NCBI RefSeq assembly: GCF_036320965.1
Contig: NC_092251.1
Location: 1,082,501-1,146,500, forward strand
Reading direction: 5' to 3'
Length of the DNA stretch: 64,000 bases
Source: Panulirus ornatus
Taxonomy: Eukaryota > Arthropoda > Malacostraca > Decapoda > Palinuridae
Shown: piece by piece, positions 10,355-21,667 of the stretch
Layout of the letters: every line of letters begins with the position of its first letter
Numbering within the stretch: position 1 is the first letter of the stretch
Position numbers and translations under genes: made by a program
Notes under the pieces: generated by a model
What the model was told of the DNA's origin: nothing
What the model saw: the letters and a program-made list of their open reading frames with translations, nothing else
The model's database searches: none

Positions 10355-13300
10355 AGGCCCCACACAACTTTCCATGCTTTACCCCATATGCTTCACATGC
10401 CCTGATTCAATCCATTGACAGCACGTCGACCCCGGTATACCACATCGATCCAATTCACTCTATTCCTTGCCCGCCTTTCACCCTCCTGCATGTTCAGGCC
10501 CCGATCACTCAAAATCTTTTTCACTCCATCTTTCCACCTCCAATTTGGTCTCCCACTTCTCCTCGTTCCCTCCACCTCCAACACATATATCCTCTTGGTC
10601 AGTCTTTCCTCACTCATTCTCTCCATGTGCCCAAACCATTTCAAAACACCCTCTTCTGCTCTCTCATCCACGCTCTTTTTACTTCCACACATCTCTCTTA
10701 CCCTTACATTACTTACTCGATCAAACCACCTCACACCACATATTGCCCTCAAACATCTCATTTCCAGCACATCCACCCTCCTGCGCACAACTCTATCCAT
10801 AGCCCATGCCTTGCAACCATACAACATTGTTGGAACCACTATTCCTTCAAACATAGCATTTTTGCTTTCGGAGATAATGTTCTCGACTTCCACACATTCT
10901 TCAAGGCTTCCAGGATTTTCGCCCCCTCCCCCACCCTATGATTTACTTCCGCTTCCATGGTTCCATCCGCTGCCAGATCCACTCCCAGAAATCTAAAACA
11001 GTTTATTTCCTCCAGTTTTTCTCCATTCAAACTTACCTCCCAATTGACTTGACCCTCAACCCTATTGTACCTAATAACCTTGCTCTTATTCACATTTACT
11101 CTTAACTTTCTTTTTTCACACACTTTACCAAACTCAGTCACCAGCTTCTGCAGTTTCTCACATGAATCAGCCACCAGCGCTGTATCATCAGCGAACAACA
11201 ACTGACTCACTTCCCAAGCTCTCTCATCCCCAACAGACTGCATACTTGCTCCTCTTTCCAAAACTCTTGCATTCACCTCCCTAACAACCCCATCCATAAA
11301 CAAATTAAACAACCATGGAGACATCACACACCCCTGCCGCAAACCTACATTCACTGAGAACCAATCATTTTCCTCTCTTCCTACACGTACACATGCCTTA
11401 CATCCTCGATAAAAACTTTTCACTGCTTCTAACAACTTGCCTCCCACACCATATATTCTTAGTACCTTCCACAGAGCATCTCTATCAACTCTATCATATG
11501 CCTTCTCCAGATCCATAAATGCTACATACAAATCCATTTGCTTTTCTAAGTATTTCTCATACATTCTTCAAAGCAAACACCTGATCCACACATCCTCTAC
11601 CACTTCTGAAACCACACTGCTCTTCCTCAATCTGATGCTCTGTACATGCCTTCACCCTCTCAATCAATACCCTCCCATATAATTTACCAGGAATACTCAA
11701 CAAACTTGTACCTCTGTAATTTGAGCACTCACTCTTATCCCCTTTGCCTTTGTACAATGGCACTATGCAAGCATTCCGCCAATCCTCTGGCACCTCACCA
11801 TGAATCATACATACATTAAATAACCTTACCAACCAGTCAACAATACAGTCACCCCCTTTTTTAATAAATTCCACTGCAATACCATCCAAACCTGCTGCCT
11901 TGCCGGCTTTCATCTTTCGCAAAGCTTTTACTACCTCTTCTCTGTTTACGAAATCATTTTCCCTAACCCTCTCACTTTGCACACCACCTCGACCAAAACA
12001 CCCTATATCTGCCACTCTATCATCAAACACATTCAACAAACCTTCAAAATACTCACTCCATCTCCTTCTCACATCTCCACTACTTGTTATCACCTCCCCA
12101 TAAGCCCCCTTCACTGAAGTTCCTATTTGCTCCCTTGTCTTACGCACTTTATTTACCTCCTTCCAGAACATTTTTTTATTCTCCCTAAGATTTAATGATA
12201 CTCTCTCACCCCAACTCTCATTTGCCCTCTTTTTTCACCTCTTGCACCTTTCTCTTGACCTCCTGCCTCTTTCTTTTATACATCTCCCACTCATTTGCAT
12301 TTTTTCCCTGCAAAAATCGTCGAAATGCCTCTCTCTTCTCTTTCACTAATAATCTTACTTCTTCATCCCACCACTCACTACCCTTTCTAATCAACCCACC
12401 TCCCACGTTTCTCATGCCACAAGCATCTTTTGCGCAAGCCATCACTGCTTCCCTAAATACATCCCATTCCTCCCCCACTCCCCTTACCTCCTTTGTTCTC
12501 ACCTTTTTCCATTCTGTACTCAGTCTCTCCTGGTACTTCCTCACACAAGTCTCCTTCCCAAGCTCACTTACTCTCACCACCCTCTTCACCCCAACATTCT
12601 CTCTTCTTTTCTGAAAACCCATACAATTTTTCACTTTCGCCTCCACAAGATAATGATCAGACATCCCTCCAGTTGCACCTCTCAGCACAATAACATCCAA
12701 AAGTCTCTCTTTCGTGCACCTGTCAATTAACACGTAATCCAATAACGCTCTCTGGCCATCTCTCCTACTTACATACGTATACTTATGTATATCTCGCTTT
12801 TTAAACCAGGTATTCCCAATCACCAGTCCTTTTTCAGCACATAAATCTACAAGCTCTTCACCATTTCCATTTACAACACTGAACACCCCATGTACACCAA
12901 TTATTCCCTCAACTGCCACATTACTCACCTTTGCATTCAAATCACTCATCACTATAACCCGATCTTGTGCATCAAAACCACTAACACACTCATTCAGCTG
13001 CTCCCAAAACACTTGCCTCTCATGATCTTTCTTCTCATGCCCAGGTGCATATGCACCAATAATCACCCATCTCTCTCCATCAACTTTCAGTTTTACTCAT
13101 ATTAATCTAGAATTTACTTTCTTACATTCTATCGCATACTCCCACAACTCTGTTTCAGGAGTAGTGCTACTCCTTCCCTTGCTCTTGACCTCTCTCTAAT
13201 CCCTGACTTTACTCCCAAGACATTCCCAAACCACTCTTCCCCTTTACCCTTGAGCTTCGTTTCACTCAGAGCCAAAACATCCAGGTTCCTTTCCTCAAAC

Positions 13301-13541
13301 ATACTACCTATCTCTCCTTTTTTCACATCTTGGTCACATCCACACACATTTAGACACCCCAATCTGAGCCTACGAGGAGGATGAGCACTCCCCCGCGTGA
13401 CTCCTCCTTATGTTTCCCATTTTAGAAAGTTGAAATACAAGGAGGGGAGGATTTCTGGCACCCCGCTCCCGTCCCCTCTAGTTGCCTTCTACGACACGTG
13501 AGGAATGCGTGGGAAGTATTTTCTCCCCTATCCCCAGGGAT
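10353..13541 (-). mobile_element. LINE family L copy, unit B counterpart of 2611-5799
   Basis: Coding pieces on the minus strand at 13129-13362, 12218-13066, 11557-12171, 10839-11564 and 10393-10893 are the same, break for break, as in unit A. Unlike unit A, the outer half of the 3' UTR is missing because the duplication starts inside it. Confidence 0.9.
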
Positions 13542-13568
13542 AATATATATATATATATATAATATATA

Positions 13569-13610
<42 letters not shown>

Positions 13611-13611
<1 letters not shown>

Positions 13612-13847
13612 CTTTTTTCTTTTAAACTATTCGCCATTTCCCGCGTTAGCGAGGTAGCATTAAGAACAGAGGACTGGGCCTTTGAGGGAATACCCTCACC
13701 TGGCCCAATTCTCTGTTCCTTCTTTTGGAAAATTAAAAAAAAAACGAGAGGGGAGGATTTCCAGCCCCCCGCTCCCTCCCCTTTTAGTCGCCTTCTACGA
13801 CACGCAGGGAATACGTGGGAAGTATTCTTAATCCCCTATCCCCAGGG
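13611..13847 (-). mobile_element. S element, copy 4 (unit B)
   Basis: Identical counterpart of 5871-6107, bracketed by (TA)n tracts at 13540-13610 and 13848-13927 that differ from unit A by a few bases in length. Confidence 0.85.
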
Positions 13848-13851
13848 ATAT

Positions 13852-13926
<75 letters not shown>

Positions 13927-13930
13927 ATCT

Positions 13931-15590
13931 AAGTGAGAGGGTTAGGGAAAATGATTTGGTAAACAGAGAAGAGGTAGTAAAAGCTTTGCGGAAGATGAAA
14001 GCTGGCAAGGCAGCAGGTTTGGATGGTACTGCAGTGGAATTTATTAAAAAAGGGGGTGACTGTATTATTGACTGGTTGGTAAGGTTATTTAATGTATGTA
14101 TGACTCATGGTGAGGTGCCTGAGGATTGGCGGAATGCGTGCATAGTGCCATTGTACCAAGGCAAAGGGGATAAGAGTGAGTGCTCAAATTACAGAGGTAT
14201 AAGTTTGTTGAGTATTCCTGGTAAATTATATGGGAGGGTATTGATTGAGAGGGTGAAGGCATGTACAGAGCATCAGATTGGGGAAGAGCAGTGTGGTTTC
14301 AGAAGTGGTTGAGGATGTGTGGATCAGGTGTTTGCTTTGAAGAATGTATGTGAGAAATACTTAGAAAAGCAAATGGATTTGTATGTAGCATTTATGGATC
14401 TGGAGAAGGCATATGATAGAGTTGATATGGTGTGGGAGGCAAGTTGTTAGAAGCAGTGAAAAGTTTTTATCGAGGATGTAAGGCATGTGTACGTGTAGGA
14501 AGAGAGGAAGGTGATTGGTTCTCAGTGAATGTAGGTTTGCGGCAGGGGTGTGTGATGTCTCCATGGTTGTTTAATTTGTTTATGGATGGGGTTGTTAGGG
14601 AGGTGAATGCAAGAGTTTTGGAAAGAGGGGCAAGTATGAAGTCTGTTGTGGATGTGAGAAACTGCAGAAGCTGGTGACTGAGTTTGGTAAAGTGTGTGAA
14701 AGAAGAAAGTTAAGAGTAAATGTAAATAAGAGCAAGGTTATTAGGTACAGTAGGGTTGAAGGTCAAGTCAATTGGGAGGTAAGTTTGAATGGAGAAAAAC
14801 TGGAGGAAGTAAAGTGTTTTAGATATCTTGGAGTGGATCTGGCAGCGGATGGAACCATGGAAGCGGAAGTGGATCATAGGGTGGGGGAGGTGGCGAAAAT
14901 TCTGGGAGCCTTGAAGAATGTGTGGAAGTCGAGAACATTATCTCGGAAAGCAATAATGGGTATGGTTGAAGGAATAGTGGTTCCAACAATGTTGTATGGT
15001 TGCGAGGCGTGGGCTATGGATAGAGTTGTGCGCAGGAGGGTGGATGTGCTGGAAATGAGATGTTTGAGGACATTGTGTGGTGTAAGGTGCTTTGATCGAG
15101 TAAGTAACGTAAGGGTAAGAGAGATGTGTGGAAATAAAAAGAGCGTGGTTGAGAGAGCAGAAGAGGGTGTTTTGAAATGGTTTGGGCACATGAAGAGAAT
15201 GAGTGAGGAAAGATTGACCAAGAGGATATATGTGTCGGAGGTGGAGGGAACGAGGAGACGTGGGAGACCAAATTGGAGGTGGAAAGATGGAGTGAAAAAG
15301 ATTTTGTGTGATCGGGGCCTGAACATGCAGGAGGGTGAAAGGAGGGCAAGGAATAGAGTGAATTGGATCGATGTGGTATACCGGGGTTGACGTGCTGTCA
15401 GTGGATTGAATCAGGGCATGTGAAGCGTCTGGGGTAAACCATGGAAAGCTGTGTAGGTATGTATATTTGTGTGTGGTGATGTTTATGTATATACATGTGT
15501 ATGGGGGTGGGTTGGGCCATTTCTTTCGTCTGTTTGCTTGCGCTACCTCGCAAACGCGGGAGACAGCGACAAAGCAAAAAAAAAAAAAAA
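13931..15590 (+). mobile_element. LINE family L copy lacking the RT active site, unit B counterpart
   Basis: Counterpart of 6195-7845 with the same TGA in the SGRGCVDQ run, the same 30-bp deletion and the same loss of the FADD segment (near 14654). The tail poly(A) is slightly longer than in unit A. Confidence 0.9.
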
Positions 15591-15591
15591 A

Positions 15592-15627
<36 letters not shown>

Positions 15628-15633
<6 letters not shown>

Positions 15634-17547
15634 GCCAGCGGGTTTGGATGGTATTGCAGTGGAATTTATTAAAAAAGGGGGTGACTGTATTGTTGACTGG
15701 TTGGTAAGGTTATTTGATGTATGTATGACTCATGGTGAGTTGCCTGAGGATTGGCAGAATGCTTGCATAAAGACTTTGTACAAAGGCAAAGGGGATAAAA
15801 GTCAGTGCTCAAATTACAGAGGTATAAGTTTGTTGAGTATTCCTGGGAAATTATATGGAAGGGTATTGATTTGAGAGGGTGAAGGCATGTACAGAGCATC
15901 AGATTGGGGAAGAGCAGTGTGGTTTCAGAAGTGGTAGAGGATGTGTGGATCAGGTGTTTGCTTTGAAGAATGTATTTGAGAAATACTTAGAAAAGCAAAT
16001 GTATTTGTATGTAGCATTTATGGATCTGGAGAAGGCATATGATATAGTTGATAGAGATGCTCTGTGGAAGGTATTAAGAATATATGGTGTGGGAGGCAAG
16101 TTGTTAGAAGCAGTAAAAAGTTTTTATCGAGGATGTAAGGCATGTGTACGTGTAGGAAGAGAGGAAAGTGATTGGTTCTCAGTGAATGTTGGTTTGTGGC
16201 AGAGGTGTGTGATGTCTCCATGGTTGTTTAATTTGTTTATGGATGGGGTTGTTAGGGAGGTGAATGCAAGAGTTTTGGAAAGAGGGGCATGTCTGTAGTC
16301 TGTTGTGAATGAGATAGCTTGGGAAGTGAATCAGTTGTTGTTCGCTGATGATACAGTGCTGGTGGCTGATTCAGGTGAGAAACTGCAGAAGCTGGTGACT
16401 GAGTTTGGTAAAGTGTGTGAAAGAAGGAAGCTGAGAGTAAATGTGAATAAGAGCAAAGTTATTAGGTATAGTAGTATTGAGGGAAACGTCAATAGGGAGG
16501 TAAGTTTGAATGGAGAAAAACTGGAGGAAGTGAAGTGTTTTAGATATCTTGGAGTGGATTTGGCAGCGGATGGAACCATGGAAGTGGAAGTGACTCATAG
16601 GGTGGGGAGGGGGCGTTAGTTCTTGGAGCGTTGAAAAATGTGTGGAAGTCGAGAACGTTACCTCGGAAAGCAAAAATGGGTATGTTTGAAGGAATAGTGG
16701 TTCCAACAATGTTATATGGTTGCGAGGCGTGAGCTATAGATAGAGTTGTGTGGAGGAGGGTGGATGTGCTGGAAATTAGATATTTGAGGACAATATGTGA
16801 TGTGAGGTGGTTTGATCGAGTAAGTAATGAAAGGGTAAGAGAGATGTGTGGTAATAAAAAGAGTGTGGCTGAGAGAGCAGAAGAGGGTGTTTTGAAATGG
16901 TTTGGTCACATGGAGAGAATGAGCGAGGAAGGATTGACAAAGAGGATATATGTGTCGGGTGGAGAGAACGAGGAGAAGTGGGAGACCAAATTGGAGGTGG
17001 AAAGACGGAGTGAAAAAGATTTTGAGTGATCGGAGCCTGAACATGCAGGAGGGTGAAAGGCGTGCAAGGAATAGAGTGAATTGGAACGATGTGGTATACC
17101 AGGGTTGACGTGCTGTCAATGGATTGAACCAGGGCATGTGAAGCGTCTGGGGGTAAACCATGGAAAGTTTTGTGGGGCCTGGATGTGGAAAGGGAGCTGT
17201 GGTTTTGGTGCATTATACATGACAGTTAGAGACTGAGTGTGAACGAATGTGGCCTTTGTTGTCTTTTCCTAGCACTACCTCATGCACATGTGGGGGGAGG
17301 GGGCTGTCATTTCATGTGTGGCGGAGTGGTGACGGGAATGAATAAGGGCAGACTATGAATTATGTACGTGTATATATGTATATGTATGATTGTGTATATA
17401 TATGTATATGTTGAGATGTATAGGTATGTGTATGTGTGTGTGGACATGTATGTATATACATGAGTATGTGGGTGGGTTGGGCCATTCTTTTGTGTTTCCT
17501 TGCGCTACCTCGCTAATGCGGGAGACAGCGATAAAGTATAATAAATA

Positions 17548-17552
<5 letters not shown>
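15628..17552 (+). mobile_element. LINE family L copy with long 3' UTR, unit B counterpart
   Basis: Counterpart of 7894-9818. Coding pieces are at 15644-15874, 15879-16298, 16305-16619 and 16748-17029. QLLFADDTVLVADSGEKL is present, with the same stops as unit A. Confidence 0.9.

Positions 17553-17617
<65 letters not shown>
17553..17617. repeat. (TA)n tract (expanded relative to unit A)
   Basis: 65 bases of TA repeat against 29 in unit A. Confidence 0.95.
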
Positions 17618-17620
<3 letters not shown>

Positions 17621-18056
17621 ATTTTTTTAGAAAGTTAAAATTACGAGGGGAGGATTTCTGGAAAGTTGTGTGGGGCCTGGATGTGGAAAGGGAGCTGTGG
17701 TTTCGGGCATTATTGCATGACAGCTAGAGACTGAGTGTGAACAAATGGGGCCTTTGTTGTCTTTTCCTTGTGCTACCTCGCACACATGAGGGGGGAGGGG
17801 GATGGTATTCCATGTGTGGCGAGGTGGCGATGGGAATGAATAAAGGCAGACAGTATGATTTGTGTGCATGGGTATATATGTATGTGTCTGTGTGTGTATA
17901 TATATGTGTACATTGAGATGTATAGGTATGTATATTTGCGTGTGTGGACGTGTATGTATCTACATTGTGTATGGGGGTGGGTTGGGCCATTTCTTTCGTC
18001 TGTTTCCTTGCGCTACCTCGCAAACGCGGGAGACAGCGACAAAGCAAAATAAATAA

Positions 18057-18060
<4 letters not shown>
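17618..18060 (+). mobile_element. LINE family L 3' UTR chimera, unit B counterpart
   Basis: Same inverted 5'-UTR scrap plus 3' UTR as 9848-10288, followed by (TA)n at 18061-18114. Confidence 0.8.
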
Positions 18061-18114
<54 letters not shown>

Positions 18115-18116
<2 letters not shown>

Positions 18117-18240
18117 TACAAACCTCCACTAGCCAGGATCGAACCCAGGACCTCTGATCATAGCCTAGCAGTAGTGCTCCCACCTGCTATGCAGGGGTCC
18201 TGGGTTCGATCCAGGCTGTTGGTGGTTTGTACATTATATG
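18115..18240 (+). mobile_element. Inverted tRNA-like element (SINE head pair)
   Basis: Two arms of about 40 bp, 18117-18156 and 18192-18231, are inverted copies. Each holds a perfect pol III B box (GGTTCGATCC on plus at 18203-18212; the same on minus at 18128-18137) followed by GGTTTGTA. The right arm is preceded by CCTAGCAGTAGTGCTCCC, which resembles a tRNA D-arm/A box, and by CACCTGCTATGCAGG, an anticodon-arm-like hairpin. This looks like two tRNA-derived heads facing each other, or a tRNA pseudogene with a fold-back. No intact cloverleaf is proposed. (TA)n tracts flank both sides. Confidence 0.55.
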
Positions 18241-18268
18241 GTTGTGCGCGTTCATATGCACTATACTC

Positions 18269-18270
<2 letters not shown>

Positions 18271-18345
<75 letters not shown>
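18271..18345. repeat. (TA)n tract
   Basis: About 75 bases of TA repeat that close the repeat-rich left third of the window. Confidence 0.97.
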
Positions 18346-18346
<1 letters not shown>

Positions 18347-20759
18347 CAATTCTTAGATGCAACTTTTAAGAGAAGTGTGTGCAAGAATGAATACTGGCAT
18401 AAATCTGTAGTGTAATTATATTTCTTCATGAACTAGATCTTTTAAAGTGTAGTTCATATGTTTTAATAGGATGGATAGAGGTTGTACAGTATTTTGTAAT
18501 GGAGAATTCAGTGTATTTTCAGGCATAAAAGTGTTGAGTATTTTATTCTCGTGGGATTTGGCAAATATAGTAGATGGCCCATTTGGGCATATGGAATGTG
18601 ATATGTCTTGCCAAGACACAATGGCTAGCATGTTCGTCCTTTGCATAGTGCTATTGTTTATGCTTTTAGGCTTAGGTGCTAAGCATTACTTAGTTACAAT
18701 GATAGCCTCAATACAGATTGTATTGTTTATGCATTACCTATTTTTTTCCTTTAACTTAAGAGTTAACTAGTCACTTTGAGCATAGTACATTAACACATCC
18801 CACATATATCAGTGCATACTGAATCCAGTTGATTATTTGAGAAAGTTATCTGAACATTCTTTGTATGTTTCAGGAGTTACAAATGAATCCAATTTCAAAT
18901 ATGGGAGAATATGAGGTTACTCTCACTTTCAACTTCAAGTATGGCTTAATACTCTGACATCGTGAAAATTGAGATTCAGTTGTTACTTGTAAATGTGTAA
19001 AAGTTGAAAGCCAATTGATCTTTCTTTAAATGCTCAAAGTGATTAAATATTTTACATATGGAAATACTAATAATTATATCTTAAGTTCTTTCTGATACCT
19101 AATGCAACTTTACTGTAATGGTAAATGTTTAGGCTGTACCACTGGGGGACATGGGGGTCCCGTTTCCCTTGCATCAAACGGTTGTGCCTTTTTTGTGAAT
19201 GAATATTGTCTGTGTAAGTGTCTTTATACATTTTTCATAATTTTTTTTTCAATGATAGCAATACTAGAATCTGCTTGCTGTTCCTTTTAATTAGAAGATA
19301 ATTTATGTAAGTATAAAAAGGATACACTTTATCTGATATTTTTGTGAATCCAGTAAAGCAACTGGATATGAAATTAACAATATTTGCTTGTGTTTTGATG
19401 GTTAAACTTCCCCTTTAGAAATAAAGTATATATATATCCATTTGGCCAAAGGAATACTTATGGATGTCTTAACATTACTGTATTGAAAGTGTTGCTCCTG
19501 CTTGAATTTCATAGTAATTACTTGAGGTTATGAAAATAGTCATTCAGCAATATGGATGGTTTTGTATGCAGCTGTCCTGAAGCTGCTGATTGAAACTGAA
19601 ATTGATACCATTACCAATTTATTTTTATCAGGGTCATGAACATAGAACTTAGTTAACCTTAAACATCTAAACTTATTATTTAAATCCTAACCATTTTCTC
19701 CTGTTTCTTACTGGTGTTCATCATCATCTGCTGTGAGCATCAATCATATCATTATTAAATAAGATGGCTTATAAGTTATTATTGCTCACTGCTGGTCCAA
19801 CACCAGGGCTACCTAGAATTGCCTGTAACTAGTCTTGTGGATGGCATAGGGTATGGAAATTTTTTTAAGTGGGATGATTTTAGCGTTTGGGAAATGTTTT
19901 GCATTCTTTATCAGATGTTTGCCAGAAAAAGGTGTATCCAATGTAGATAGAGTTCTTTGGAAAGAAATCGTGGCTTGACTTTAGAGATATCGGTATTAAG
20001 AAATTATTGTGATGTAAATTTTTGTGGAATATAGCAATTTTTTACTGAACTGCATTAAATAAAAATTTTGAAGTGCAAGAAGTATTTTGATATGCAAAGA
20101 GTTAATGACTTTGTGTATTATATATTTGTGGTTACAAATTTGGGATTGAATCTGGAGATTATCCATTGTATAACATGAAGTCCAGATAACATAAACATTG
20201 TTTAAATATCTTCAGTGATTTTTTTTGTAAAGTATTACTCAAAATATTATATAAAAATTTCTGAAATAAACTACAGTACTGTTCTTGAGCTTGGTAGTAT
20301 ACTTATGATGGAAATCTTTGCATTTGGTTATAATATATATGTACCTGTGAAAGGAATGGGAATACTTCACATAGCCAGGCACAATATGTGTGGTGACCAA
20401 TTTGTAGTATTACCTGACATTAATATAAAAATGGCCCCTCTGTAATGTAATTCAGTGGAAAGTTTGACTCATTCAGGTTGAGTGCAAATGGAGCAAGGTT
20501 TTATTTCCTTTTAAAATCTGATTCCGAACTGGGAGTTTACAAGTCATGGAATACATTGATTCAATAATAGTGACATGGAACTCATAACCAAAACAGAATT
20601 TTTCTTGATGACTTTGTGCATTCATGCCACCTCAGGTAATCATAATAACTGCATTTCCCTCCAGAATTATGAGATCCTGTGATATTTAAAAAAGAAATTA
20701 AAAAGATTTGAAAATAACAAGTCAATAATTGAAAAAGTTTATACGTATTATCATTTTTT
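18346..20759. other. Low-copy AT-rich noncoding DNA
   Basis: No convincing coding frame. The longest frame (18471-18770) has hydrophobic runs but no recognisable domain and no splice context. No L, S or tRNA-like sequence was seen. It could be an intergenic region or a long 3' UTR. Confidence 0.5.
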
Positions 20760-20995
20760 TTTCCTTTGCATTTTTTTTCCATTTCCTAAGTAAGTGGGGA
20801 AGTGACCAGAGCAGATGTCTGGTCCTTAGGGGATAAAATATCCTTATTTAACCCTTTCCTCTATCCCTTCTTTTGAAAAGTAATAAAGGAAGGAAGGATT
20901 TATTGGCTCCAGTTCCCACACCTTTTAGTTGCCTTCTATGATGTGTAAGATACATCATGTTGGCAGTGTTCTTTCTACTCTGTCACAAAGGATAA
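20760..20995 (-). mobile_element. S element, old decayed copy
   Basis: Reading plus, TTCTTTTGAAAAGTAATAA, then GGAAGGAAGGATTTATTGGC, CTTTTAGTTGCCTTCTATGA and CACAAAGGATAA follow the inverted S element block by block with many substitutions and loss of CG dinucleotides. Confidence 0.6.
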
Positions 20996-21589
20996 TTGTC
21001 ATTATTATTGTTATTATATAATTAATTCTAATGGTACACCTGGAGTTTTAAGGCTATACTCCAAGTAGGAGCAAGGAAATGATAGAAACCTCTGGTGCAA
21101 GGTCTAAGATAAGATGACTCCTACTTTTTCATTGACAGCTATACAGCCTCACCAAAATACATTTATTATGTACATTTAATACTGTACATCTAATCCACTG
21201 AACATAGCTTAGCATAGACTGCCTACCTTAAATGTTATCAGCACAATTACATTAGCCTACAGTTGGGCAAAATCATCTAACACAAAGCCTATTTTATAAG
21301 TGTTGAATATTGCACCATCGTAAAGTCGAAAGTTGTATGAATGTCAGGGAACATCTGTATACCGAAGAAGACCCACAAAGATCAGTTATTGTGTATTGGA
21401 ATTGCATATGCTAACTGTAAAGTCTTCAATCTTGCTTTCATTCAGGCTTTGCTTAACTAGTAACATCTCTGGTTTCACTATTGCTGTTCTTGTATTATTG
21501 AGGAACAAGGCCACCATTCTGTCTGCTCATGGAAGTGAATTTCCTTTGAGTTGATCAATCTCTCCAATGTATATATATATATATTGTTT
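20996..21589. other. Low-copy noncoding DNA
   Basis: No gene, RNA or known repeat recognised. Confidence 0.4.
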
Positions 21590-21667
21590 TTCATACATGA
21601 TCCCTGTTTCACATTAGCGTTAATGAGGTAGCACCAGGAAACAAAGGCACATCCGCTCACACACACA
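21590..21667 (-). mobile_element. LINE family L 3'-end scrap
   Basis: CATTAGCGTTAATGAGGTAGCACCAGGAAACAAAG-type sequence and the CACACA run match the inverted L tail, with heavy decay. Confidence 0.5.

Larger units (their letters stand above)
10353..18114. repeat. Tandem duplication, unit B (7762 bp)
   Basis: Second copy of the 2611-10352 unit. It begins in the middle of an L 3' UTR (CCAGGCCCCACACAAC) and ends in (TA)n at 18114, beyond which the sequence changes to the tRNA-like element. Confidence 0.95.

Noticed and set aside
18471..18770. 99-codon frame with hydrophobic segments
   Set aside because: No domain, no splice sites, AT-rich surroundings and no repeat elsewhere. Likely chance.
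21333..21554. 73-codon frame upstream of an L copy
   Set aside because: No domain and no repeat in related positions. Not supported.
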